Assembly (NCBI GenBank): GCA_039930045.1 | Contig: JBDSQB010000016.1 | Location: 310,001-374,000 of the forward strand | Direction of reading: 5' to 3' | DNA length: 64,000 bases | DNA from: Chthoniobacterales bacterium | GTDB lineage: Bacteria; Verrucomicrobiota; Verrucomicrobiia; Chthoniobacterales; DASVRZ01 | Shown: piece after piece, positions 55,649 through 63,720 of the stretch | How the letters are laid out: every line of letters begins with the position of its first letter | Position numbering within the stretch: position 1 is the first letter of the stretch | The notes under the pieces: model-generated | What the model was told of the DNA's origin: nothing | The model's input: the letters and a program-made list of their open reading frames with translations, nothing else | The model's database searches: none | Program-made: the position numbers and the translations under genes

Positions 55649-57586
55649 ATGAAGAAAATCCTCATTTTCACCGCAGGTTATGGCGAAGGCCACAACACCG
55701 CCGCCCGCAACATCCGCGACGCGCTCGAGTTTATCGCCGCCGACGAAGTCCAGGTCGAAGTCCTCGATCTCTTTGAAACCTGTTACGGCAAACTCAACGA
55801 GTTCGTCAAAAAAGCCTACCTCACCGCCATCAACAAAGCCCCCAAAGTCTGGGGCAAAATCTACGAGCTGATCGACAACACCCGCATGGTCCAGAGCAAC
55901 ATGGTGGCTCTCGGTCGCATGAAAAAAGCGTTGGCCGAACTCCTCCAGAGCACCGAACCGGACGTCATCCTCTGCACCTATCCGATCTATAATTATCTCA
56001 TCGACGATATCTATAGCGACGGACGCCCTCGGCATTTCTCCCAAGTCACCGTCATCACCGACTCCCTCACGATCAACTCCGTCTGGTATCGTTGCCACAG
56101 CGATTACCTCCTCGTCGCCAACGACGACAGCGCCCGTGTCCTCCGGCAGGCCGGCATCGAGGACGAAAAAATCCGCGTCTTCGGCTTCCCCGTCACCCAT
56201 CAATTTGCCTCGCTCACCAGCCAGCGCGGCCCCATGGAGAACGTCCTGAAAGTCCTCTTCATGATCAACTCCGGCAAAAAGGAAGCTCCCGAAGTCGCCC
56301 GCAAACTCGCCGCCCGCAAAGACGTGCAACTCACCGTCACCGTCGGACGCGACCTCACCCTGCGGAAGGAAATCGAAGACGCCGTCTCCGGTGCCGCCAA
56401 CCCCGTGGAACTCCACGGCTGGACCACGAAAATCCCCGAACTCCTCCTCTCCCACCACGTCCTCATCAGCAAAGCCGGGGGAGCCACCGTGCAGGAATCC
56501 ATCGCCAGTTGCACCCCCATGATCATTACCCAGGTCGTCCCTGGGCAGGAGGAAGGCAACGCCCGGCTCATCGTCGAAAACCACTGCGGCACCCTCGCCA
56601 CCAACGCCGACGCCATCGTCAGCGCCATCGATATTGCCCTCGAGGATCGCGGCGCGCTTTACCAGCAATGGCAGACCAACATCACCCGTCTCAGCCGTCC
56701 CGAAGCCTCCCTCGACATCGCCCGCTTTGTCCTCGAACTCGGTGTCCCCGACAACACGCCCCCGCGCAAGATCGCGAGCTTCGACCGCCACGTTCCACCC
56801 GCCTCCAGCTCGCGCAACCTCCTGATGTGCGACCTGCACACCCACAGCCATTTCTCCGACGGCAAACTCAGCATCCGCGACCTTGTCGATCTCTACGGAC
56901 AGCACGCCTTCGACGCCCTCTGCATCACCGACCACATCTGCGACCACCAGCGTTTATTGGGCAAACTCACCAACCTCACTGGCATGGTCCTCACCCCCGA
57001 TCAAGTCTCCGAATACTTTGAAACCATCGAGCGCGAAAAGAAGCGCGCCTGGGAAAAATACCGCATGATCCTCATGGCCGGGCTCGAGTTTAATAAAGAT
57101 GGGCTCACCAAAAAAACCTCCGCCCACCTCCTCGCCATCGACCTCCAGCAACCCATCGACCCCAGCCTCAGCATCATCGACACCATCGCCGAGATCCACC
57201 GGCAGGGTGCGCTCGCCGTCGCCTCCCACCCGCACGAATTCAAATCCGCCTGGGGCAAGGACACCCTTTACTTCTGGGAAAACATCGACACCTACGCCCC
57301 GCTCCTCGACGCCTGGGAAGTGGCCAACCGCGACGACATCTTCAACCCCGTCGGCCTGAAGCGCCTGCCCTTTATCGCCAACAGCGACTTCCACAAACCG
57401 AAACATCTTTTCTCCTGGAAGACCGCCCTCTTCTGCGAAAAAAGCCCCGAAGCCATCAAAGAATGCATCCGCATCAACCGCGACGTTTTCATCACCCTCT
57501 ACCGCGACGCCAAGATCGGCTTCAGCCACAGCCAGTTGGAAGAGATCGAGACGACGCCTCTGATCCCGCTGCAAATGGCCGGGTAA
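55649..57586 (+). CDS. Fusion of MGDG-synthase-like glycosyltransferase and PHP-domain phosphoesterase
   Basis: From the ATG at 55649 the protein has 645 residues. Part one (1-370) starts MKKILIFTAGYGEGHNTAAR, the UDP-sugar-dependent diacylglycerol galactosyltransferase/UgtP pattern. It includes CTYPIYNYLIDDI, VITDSLTINSVWYR, the KAGGATVQES and PMIITQVVPGQEEGNA donor loops. Part two (about 400-640) is a PHP domain: DLHTHSHFSDGKLSI, ALCITDHICDHQRL, VASHPHEF and FIANSDFHKP, with the expected metal histidines. The first half should make glycolipid; the second would hydrolyse a phosphoester. Fusion of the two is unusual. A TTG 16 codons upstream could extend it, and the start lacks a good ribosome site. 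Confidence 0.88.
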   Translation: MKKILIFTAGYGEGHNTAARNIRDALEFIAADEVQVEVLDLFETCYGKLNEFVKKAYLTAINKAPKVWGKIYELIDNTRMVQSNMVALGRMKKALAELLQSTEPDVILCTYPIYNYLIDDIYSDGRPRHFSQVTVITDSLTINSVWYRCHSDYLLVANDDSARVLRQAGIEDEKIRVFGFPVTHQFASLTSQRGPMENVLKVLFMINSGKKEAPEVARKLAARKDVQLTVTVGRDLTLRKEIEDAVSGAANPVELHGWTTKIPELLLSHHVLISKAGGATVQESIASCTPMIITQVVPGQEEGNARLIVENHCGTLATNADAIVSAIDIALEDRGALYQQWQTNITRLSRPEASLDIARFVLELGVPDNTPPRKIASFDRHVPPASSSRNLLMCDLHTHSHFSDGKLSIRDLVDLYGQHAFDALCITDHICDHQRLLGKLTNLTGMVLTPDQVSEYFETIEREKKRAWEKYRMILMAGLEFNKDGLTKKTSAHLLAIDLQQPIDPSLSIIDTIAEIHRQGALAVASHPHEFKSAWGKDTLYFWENIDTYAPLLDAWEVANRDDIFNPVGLKRLPFIANSDFHKPKHLFSWKTALFCEKSPEAIKECIRINRDVFITLYRDAKIGFSHSQLEEIETTPLIPLQMAG

Positions 57587-57591
57587 AAATC

Positions 57592-60500
57592 CTATGGCGC
57601 TCCGGTCGCGACAATGTTGCCGGCAAACTCCGAAGTGTTGTTTGAAGAGCTGGTCGCAGTGGCCGAAACGCTGTTGCCAATCGGAATGGGCGACGTGAAA
57701 TAAACGCTAAAAGAACCATTGCCTGAGCCATTCGTGGCCACATTTGTGTAGCCCAGAAAGTAGCGGCATCCGCCATGCTGGGAGGCATCGCCCGCAGGCC
57801 CGTGGAAAAATTCGATGCGATAGGATTGATTGGGCTGGCTGTTGAGAGTTCCGGTGAGTGTGGTCCGTGTCGAGCTAACCAAAACAGAGGTTAGAATCGG
57901 GAAATTTTGCAGAGTATTGGGGCCGGTATCGGTGTCGCCGATATCATTGGCGGTGACGCCAAACCCATCCTCGCTGCCTGCGGCCAGGTTGATGGCGAGT
58001 TGCGCGTTTCCGTAGATGGCGTTGCGCTGGATGCGGTTGCCAAACGTGGTGGCGTCGAAAAGGTCGATGCCGCGCAGGTTGTTTCCAGAGATCAGATTGC
58101 CCTGGCCGGAGTTGAGGCCGCCAATGAGATTGCCCGTGGCACCGGAAAAGAGGGCGATGCCACTCCACATGTTTCCAATGGCTGCGGTGGAGCCGGCATT
58201 GAGGCCGATGGTGTTGTTGAGAATGGAGTTATTGGAGGTGCCTGCGCCGCTGAGAGAGACGCCGTAGTTGCCGTTGCCGGAAATGATGTTTGGAGTGCCG
58301 ATGTTGCCGATGACGTTGGCCTGCGCTTCGCCGAAAATATCCACGCCGCTCCAGCCATTGGGCAGGGCCGATGTGCCGGCCGGGTTAAGTCCGATGTAAT
58401 TGTAGGTGATGCTGTTCGAGTTGGTGCCGGTGCCGGAAATGGTGATGCCCTGCTGCTGGTTGCCGGAGATAAAGTTGCGCGCGCCGGAGACAGTGCCGCC
58501 AATGAGGTTGCCCTGGGTTCCGCCGAAGAGGGCGACACCCGGCCCGACGTTGGCGCTGGCGGCAGTGCCGGGGCCGTTGAGTCCGATATAATTGGCGGAG
58601 ACCGTGTTGCCATTGGTTCCCGCACCGTAGATGCCGATGCCGCGATAGTTGTTGCCAGAGATGTAGTTGCGGGAGGCGGCGCTGATGCCGCCAATGGTGT
58701 TGGCCGTGGCGGCGCCAGAGATGTCGATGCCGACATTATTGGGGATGGCCACGGTGCCGGCAGGGCTGAGGCCGATGTAATTGCCGGCAACCACATTGCC
58801 ACTACTGCCTGTTCCATCGATGGCGATGCCCTGGCCTGCATTTCCCGAGATGTAATTACGGCTGCCGGAAACAGTTCCGCCGACCGTGTTGTTTTGCGCG
58901 CCTCCATAGATGCCGACTCCCGAGAAGGCGTTGGCGCGGGCGGCGGAACCAGTGGAATTGAGGCCAATGTAATTGGCGGCGATGGTATTTTGGTTGGTGC
59001 CGACTCCGCTGATGCTCACTCCCTGACTGGCGTTGCCGGAAATGACATTGCGGCTGGCAGAGGTGGTGCCGCCGATGAGGTTGCCACTGGCTCCGTCGGA
59101 GATTTGCACCCCGGCATAACCGTTGGGCACAGATGTGAGTCCCGTATTATTCAGGCCAATGAAGTTGCCGGAGACGATGTTGCCCGTGGTGCCGGGATCG
59201 GCAATGACGATGCCTTGCTGTGTGTTGCCACAAATGACGTTGCGGGCTGTGGAGGTGGTGCCCCCGACGGTGTTGCCACTGGCTCCGGCAGCGATGGTGA
59301 TGCCAGCGTATCGATTGGCGAGGGCGGTGACACCGCTGTATTTGGTGCCAATGTAATTGCCCAGAACCCGGTTGCCGCTGGTGCCGGAACCTGTGATGTA
59401 AATGCCGGAGGCTGTGTTGCCAGAGATCACGTTGCGATCTGCGGCAGTGGTGCCCCCAATGCTGTTATTGATGGCTCCGCCGCTGAGGGTGATGCCGTCG
59501 AAGGCATTTGGCGCGGCAGTGGTGCCGTTCCAGCTCAGGCCGATGTAGCAACCCACGATTTTGTTGGCCTGGGCAGCAGCGCCTGTGATGAGGATGCCTT
59601 CCTGGGAAAAACCATAGATGACGAGGTGGCGGATGGTGCAGTTGGCTGACACCAGCTTCAAACCTGGCGCATAAACATCCGGCGGCTGGGCATAAGTGCC
59701 CGTGAGGACAATGGATGGGCCATACGGATTGGTGTCTCCACCCGCGAGGGTGCCATCGATGGTGGTATTATCCCCGGGAGCGAAAAGCGGGGCAGAAGGA
59801 CGAATGGCAAAGACATGGCCGGCGTACCCCGGGTCGGTGGTCGGGATATTAAAAGTGATCGTCGTCCCCGGATGATCGAAACCATAATAAAGCGCCGCGC
59901 GCAGACTGCCGGGGCCGCTGTCCCGGGTGTTGGTCACGATGGGCGACAAAGCCGTAGCCGCGCCATAGAGGATCGCCATCCCGGCGCGGTCACCGGGGCT
60001 GAGTGGGCGATCGTATTGCTGACCGTAAATGTCGAGATACGCACTGTAGGCGGGTTTCGGCTCGATGGTGTTGAGAGTGGCGGGATTGATCGAAAAAGCA
60101 TTCCGCGCGTAATGCATGATCGAATAAAAATCATACGGCCCATTATTCAGCGAGCTGGGTATGAGGGTGAAATTCCCGTTGCTGGCACCTCCATTGATAT
60201 TCGACGTGAGGATGTTCACATACGTGTCGCGGTCGGAGCGTTGATGCTCGTGGATGAGCCCCAGGGTGTGACCGATCTCGTGGAGAAGCGTTCCCCGATT
60301 CCAGCTCCCGATCAGAAACGTTTGTGCCGGGCCCACCATGCCCACGGCGGATTGTCCGCCTGAAATAGCGGCATTCTCGACCCACATGTAATTTGTCTGC
60401 GTAGTGCGTGGGGTAAATTGCACATTCGCAAAAGTGGTCCACTCGGCGGCGGCATCACGAAACGCGCGTTGATGGGCAGCCGTAACGCCGCTGGCAAACG

Positions 60501-60837
60501 CATAATAAACAATCCCACCGGGCCATTTGACGAGTCCACTCGGACCCGCGCTGCTGGGAGTGGCACTGAAAGTGGAGACGCCTCCCTTGCTGGTAGTGGA
60601 CGTTCCAGCGAGATGATCACGCCAATTTCTAATCACCCCCGCCCGGACTTGCATATCCCCCAGACTCACCAAGTCGTCGTCGCTGGTGGTTTTCTGGAGG
60701 ATTTGGTTATAGGCAGCGAGGCTTGCCGAGGCAGTGCTGCTTTTGATTTGTGCCCAACCGGTGGCCAAAGGCACCAGAAACAATAAAACGACGATCCTTT
60801 GCAGAATAACGCGGATAAGTGGAATGGACACGAGCAT
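57592..60837 (-). CDS. Secreted astacin-like metalloprotease with eight beta-helix repeats
   Basis: The 1081 residues have a signal peptide (cleavage near residue 29, TGWAQ), then an astacin-type catalytic domain. His186 to His198 reads HEIGHTLGLIHEH, with Glu187, and the Met-turn SIMHYARN lies near 240. After a linker (TNTRDSGPGSLRAAL near 305) come about eight 65-residue repeats from about residue 420 to 960. Each contains NTIGGTTSA-type, RNVISGN, GTSGN and NYIGLN words, the pattern of right-handed beta-helix surface proteins. No PEP-CTERM or LPXTG end is visible. It likely acts outside the cell on proteins or host material. The gene is single and its stop lies five bases after the GT-PHP gene. 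Confidence 0.9.
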   Translation of the reverse strand: MLVSIPLIRVILQRIVVLLFLVPLATGWAQIKSSTASASLAAYNQILQKTTSDDDLVSLGDMQVRAGVIRNWRDHLAGTSTTSKGGVSTFSATPSSAGPSGLVKWPGGIVYYAFASGVTAAHQRAFRDAAAEWTTFANVQFTPRTTQTNYMWVENAAISGGQSAVGMVGPAQTFLIGSWNRGTLLHEIGHTLGLIHEHQRSDRDTYVNILTSNINGGASNGNFTLIPSSLNNGPYDFYSIMHYARNAFSINPATLNTIEPKPAYSAYLDIYGQQYDRPLSPGDRAGMAILYGAATALSPIVTNTRDSGPGSLRAALYYGFDHPGTTITFNIPTTDPGYAGHVFAIRPSAPLFAPGDNTTIDGTLAGGDTNPYGPSIVLTGTYAQPPDVYAPGLKLVSANCTIRHLVIYGFSQEGILITGAAAQANKIVGCYIGLSWNGTTAAPNAFDGITLSGGAINNSIGGTTAADRNVISGNTASGIYITGSGTSGNRVLGNYIGTKYSGVTALANRYAGITIAAGASGNTVGGTTSTARNVICGNTQQGIVIADPGTTGNIVSGNFIGLNNTGLTSVPNGYAGVQISDGASGNLIGGTTSASRNVISGNASQGVSISGVGTNQNTIAANYIGLNSTGSAARANAFSGVGIYGGAQNNTVGGTVSGSRNYISGNAGQGIAIDGTGSSGNVVAGNYIGLSPAGTVAIPNNVGIDISGAATANTIGGISAASRNYISGNNYRGIGIYGAGTNGNTVSANYIGLNGPGTAASANVGPGVALFGGTQGNLIGGTVSGARNFISGNQQQGITISGTGTNSNSITYNYIGLNPAGTSALPNGWSGVDIFGEAQANVIGNIGTPNIISGNGNYGVSLSGAGTSNNSILNNTIGLNAGSTAAIGNMWSGIALFSGATGNLIGGLNSGQGNLISGNNLRGIDLFDATTFGNRIQRNAIYGNAQLAINLAAGSEDGFGVTANDIGDTDTGPNTLQNFPILTSVLVSSTRTTLTGTLNSQPNQSYRIEFFHGPAGDASQHGGCRYFLGYTNVATNGSGNGSFSVYFTSPIPIGNSVSATATSSSNNTSEFAGNIVATGAP

Positions 60838-61312
60838 GAGAATCCTTTCGCAGATGGGCAGAAGATTTTTCTAGCCAGATCCTGCCCAAAACACAAGCGG
60901 CGAAGATTGCCCGGACGCACAGTTCCGATTGACAATGTGGAGACGAAACCGCTAGTCTTGCCGCATTGGGAAATGAGACAATCCCATTCGTGGTTTTAGT
61001 TCTTTGCGACGTTTGAATTTGCCCTGCGGTGTGCGGGATCAAAGGTATCAACTCCCGGACCGATAATTAATTATTCCTTGGAGGCCGGTTTGGACGGTCA
61101 ATGACAGGCCTTAATTGGAAGTCAGCCACCGAACCACAAGCCACCACCCTTACTTGGGGGAACGGGAAAGGTGCCTGAACGGCATTGCGGGGCATATTCA
61201 GACGTTGCGGAGAGTAGGGGTTGGCCAGTGGCTTGCTGTTCAGCGACGAAAATTAAACGTGTACGATGGGGCGAATACAGTCGTCCGTGATGAGACGGTC
61301 AAAGCGAAATAA
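60838..61312. other. Gene-free region upstream of the metalloprotease gene
   Basis: No supported gene is seen. Short frames on both strands lack ribosome sites, known motifs and realistic composition. The stretch near 61065-61080 is AT-rich (TAATTAATTATT) and could hold a promoter for the metalloprotease. The part next to 61313 abuts a decayed methyltransferase tail. Confidence 0.6.
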
Positions 61313-61459
61313 TTAGAAGGCAGCCGGGCGGTAAACGGCGGCATCGAGTGCAGCGTGGGCGTCCTTGAGCAGGTTGGCACTAAGGAGTTCGAGCGTACGT
61401 TAGAGGGTGCGCAGTCCGCCCTGGAGCTTCGGCAACGCATCCGCCCGGATACGTCGCAT
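61313..61459 (-). pseudogene. Decayed C-terminal remnant, probably of a type II DNA methyltransferase
   Basis: Reading the reverse strand from the ATG at 61459 gives 19 codons, a TAA, and 28 more codons ending TAA at 61313. The second part, RTLELLSANLLKDAHAAL then DAAVYRPAAF, resembles the last residues of COG1002-type restriction-modification methyltransferases (RTL, then a helix with AHxxLDxAV, then an AYG-like end). It begins eight bases after the OLD gene stop. Together with the short methyltransferase start at 63143-63262 it frames the OLD gene. The match is by eye only and could be chance. Confidence 0.33.
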
Positions 61460-61466
61460 CACGCTA

Positions 61467-63146
61467 TCACGCTTGGAAGACGACTGATTTTACAAACCGC
61501 TTTGCTTGGTCCGCGGCCTCTGACGAAATCATCTCACGCGTGAAAACATCTGCGACGAATGCGGGCCCATGCCCGTCTGCTGCTGGGAAAAAACATTCCA
61601 GTTCGCCAACGGGTACCACATGGATGCGAAGGGCGGCAAGAGCAGCGAGGAGCTGCTCCCCCGTCCGATAGTCTTGTCCCTTTAGAAAGGAAAGCCCCAC
61701 GCTCTTCACCTGTTGCCATGGTGTCGCTCGCCGCAGCAGCCTGTCTATTTCCTTTCCTGCCTTCTTGGGAAAAATCGGCTCCGTTATGTCGTTAAGGATG
61801 CCAGTAATTGCGTCACGGGTTTCTTGAGTCGAAAGCTCCGGCTTTTTGTGGCTGATGACGTGATGCACCGGCTTCCAGAGCGTTTCGATTTGTGTCCAGT
61901 CCCCGCCGTGTGCCTCGACGATGGATCGAAGAGGCTCTTCAGCGCTGAGGACATCAAAATCCGCCACCGTCGAAATTGGAACACCGACACGCTTCAAAGC
62001 GCGAATCACAACCGGCATACGACTTTTCCCGCCGCAGTGCAGAAAGAGTAGATCTGGTCGGCGCAGCGTCGCGTCGTATTGGCAAAGCTCGTCGAGCACC
62101 GCTCCATAGAGAAGACAATCGGAGTCACTCTCGCAAAGGACTACCGCTTCGTGGAACAGACCATCCAAGACGTTGGAGTAGCGCAGGAGCGGGTCTTTCC
62201 ATAACTCTTGAATTTCCGTGGCCTGCAATTCGTTCACGCGATTGACGTTCCCGTCGCGAGTGAGGCGAAGCACGCGTGTTCGGGCGTTCCCAGCATCGAG
62301 CACGCCTTTCAGGAAGTCGCCGCTATGAGTAGCAATGATTGTCTGTGCTCCGGCCGCCTTATCATTAGCGAGCACCGTTCCGAGGAGGCGTGCCTGCGGT
62401 GGGTGGAGAAATGCCTCCGGTTCGTCGAGCAGGATCACCGACCATTCGCCAACAGTGACCTGCAATAGCACGCCGATGTAGCTACGAATTCCGTCGCCCT
62501 GCTGGTGAACCGGCTCCAGCTTTTCAACCGCTCGAACATATTCGACCGAAACACGGTCCTTTCCAGCAGGTGGAATGGGTCGCACGCCGCAATAAAGTGG
62601 TATTTTGGTTCCGGCATTACGATGAACGACAAGGTCTTTATCGAAGGCGGCTTTGAAATAGGTTGAAATCCGGCTTTCAAGGCTGTCATCGCGGGCAAGA
62701 AACTGAATCGGGTGACTTAGCGACTGCTCAGTAAATGGAATGTTCGGCGCTGGTTCGCAAGTCTTAAGACGCTCCTCAGTGTTGATCAGCGTCGCGAAGA
62801 TACCCGTTGCTTGGCCAGGCCCTTCAGGCAGTTGCCAGAAATGAGAGAGGAACTCTATCTGGAAGTTGACGTCGCGGAAACTCACCATTCTCTGCGCTCC
62901 TCCACGGACACAGCCTAGCGCCTCGATGTGTTTTAAAACATCTTGATGGGTTCCTTGACGTCGACTCTTCACAGCGCGGATGACCTGCGTTGGCGGTTCA
63001 TTCTTCATCCGGCTTAAAACATCCCGGAGCGCACGACTCTTGCCGGTGTTATTTGGCCCAACGATGAGCAGCAAGTCGCCCGTCTCCATGGTGACCGTTG
63101 TCCCGTCGCTGAAGGTTAGTGTTTCGATCGTGAGAGAGGGCTTCAT
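61467..63146 (-). CDS. OLD-family ATPase with TOPRIM nuclease domain
   Basis: The 559 residues open with an SMC-like ABC ATPase half: Walker A at 30-37 (IVGPNNTGKS), Walker B VILLDEPEAFLHPP and IIATHSGDFLKG as the switch. From about residue 350 a TOPRIM half has the catalytic Glu in AVVLCESDSDCLLYGAVL and a D-x-D in STVADFDVLS. OLD nucleases act in phage defence and DNA repair; class assignment is uncertain without a partner helicase, and no GajB-like gene is adjacent. The start at 63146 was chosen because its ATG overlaps the stop of a 39-codon upstream gene (ATGA) and the P-loop then falls at residue 30. Codons before it read as an unlikely extension. Confidence 0.87.
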   Translation of the reverse strand: MKPSLTIETLTFSDGTTVTMETGDLLLIVGPNNTGKSRALRDVLSRMKNEPPTQVIRAVKSRRQGTHQDVLKHIEALGCVRGGAQRMVSFRDVNFQIEFLSHFWQLPEGPGQATGIFATLINTEERLKTCEPAPNIPFTEQSLSHPIQFLARDDSLESRISTYFKAAFDKDLVVHRNAGTKIPLYCGVRPIPPAGKDRVSVEYVRAVEKLEPVHQQGDGIRSYIGVLLQVTVGEWSVILLDEPEAFLHPPQARLLGTVLANDKAAGAQTIIATHSGDFLKGVLDAGNARTRVLRLTRDGNVNRVNELQATEIQELWKDPLLRYSNVLDGLFHEAVVLCESDSDCLLYGAVLDELCQYDATLRRPDLLFLHCGGKSRMPVVIRALKRVGVPISTVADFDVLSAEEPLRSIVEAHGGDWTQIETLWKPVHHVISHKKPELSTQETRDAITGILNDITEPIFPKKAGKEIDRLLRRATPWQQVKSVGLSFLKGQDYRTGEQLLAALAALRIHVVPVGELECFFPAADGHGPAFVADVFTREMISSEAADQAKRFVKSVVFQA

Positions 63147-63262
63147 AATGCTTGGGAAAGGCGATCGAGGAAGATTTGTGCCTGCCTTTTTTCTTCCACT
63201 GTGATGTGGGCCTGAGTCCATGCGACAAAGGCTGCTAGTTTGTGGGTAAGGGGGTCGGTCAT
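63143..63262 (-). pseudogene. N-terminal 39-codon remnant of a COG1002-type DNA methyltransferase
   Basis: From the ATG at 63262 the reverse strand encodes 39 residues (MTDPLTHKLAAFVAWTQAHI, then TVEEKRQAQIFLDRLSQAL) and a TGA that overlaps the OLD start. The pattern AFVAWTQAHI followed by EEK-x-QAQIFLDRL is the start of the large single-chain type II restriction-modification methyltransferases (usual form GDEKGEAQIFLDRLFQAFG). There the protein should continue for about 900 residues, but here it stops and the OLD gene begins. It might still be translated as a small coupled leader. Identification is by pattern memory and fairly specific. Confidence 0.6.
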
Positions 63263-63342
63263 GTGCGAAGACTAATGATCACCACAGGTAGTAGACGAGG
63301 CCGTTTGAGTACCGTTGAAATGAACAAATATCAGAAGCGATT

Positions 63343-63388
63343 AAAAAATATCGTCGGGAAATACACACATCTCCCGACGATATTTTTT
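63343..63388. terminator. Perfect bidirectional rho-independent terminator
   Basis: A 17-base perfect inverted repeat has arms at 63343-63359 and 63372-63388 and a 12-base loop. The GC core is CGTCGGGA / TCCCGACG. An A run flanks the left side and a T run the right, so transcripts from either direction end in U. It sits just beyond the stop of the DUF3606 gene on the minus strand. Confidence 0.9.
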
Positions 63389-63397
63389 TCATTCAGG

Positions 63398-63577
63398 CTA
63401 TTTACCAGCCAAATAAGCTGCCACGTGGTGCGCTCCATTGCCTACCGCATGAACTGCTTCCCTCAGTTTCGCTTCGGTGCAGCCAAAATGGCCGGTCCAA
63501 TAGCGAACTTCCCAAGATTCCGTAAGACTTATCTTACTAGCATCTTGAGGCCGACGTTTATTTAAGTCATCACTCAT
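63398..63577 (-). CDS. DUF3606-domain small protein
   Basis: The reverse strand from ATG 63577 to TAG at 63398 encodes 59 residues. The core SLTESWEVRYWTGHFGC followed by EAKLREAVHAVGNGA is the DUF3606 pattern (E-x-x-E-V-x-Y-W-T, then LREAV-x-x-VG). A good ribosome site (AAAGGAAC) lies about eight bases before the start, and a perfect terminator follows the stop. The family is short, widespread and of unknown function. It stands upstream of the OLD gene on the same strand, but the terminator should separate them. Confidence 0.85.
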   Translation of the reverse strand: MSDDLNKRRPQDASKISLTESWEVRYWTGHFGCTEAKLREAVHAVGNGAHHVAAYLAGK

Positions 63578-63720
63578 AAACTTTGTTCCTTTCTAAGCAC
63601 CCACAACTGATTGGGGGTAACGCGTCAACAAACCACATTACTATGTGGTTTCAAGGCTTTGCTTGGGTTGAACAACCCGCGCCAAACCCACAAATCATAC
63701 GTCTGGCCTTTTTAACGCTG

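Noticed and set aside
55640-56947. 435-codon frame antisense to the GT-PHP fusion
   Set aside because: Shadow of the sense gene; sequence is Asp/Gly/Val-rich nonsense without domains.
57907-59649. 580-codon open frame opposite the metalloprotease repeats
   Set aside because: It lies antisense to a strongly supported gene; the frame stays open because the repeats are GC-rich and lack stops in that phase. No motif or ribosome site.
63242-63565. 107-codon plus-strand gene next to the OLD gene
   Set aside because: It reads through the terminator and is antisense to the DUF3606 gene, whose pattern and ribosome site are convincing.
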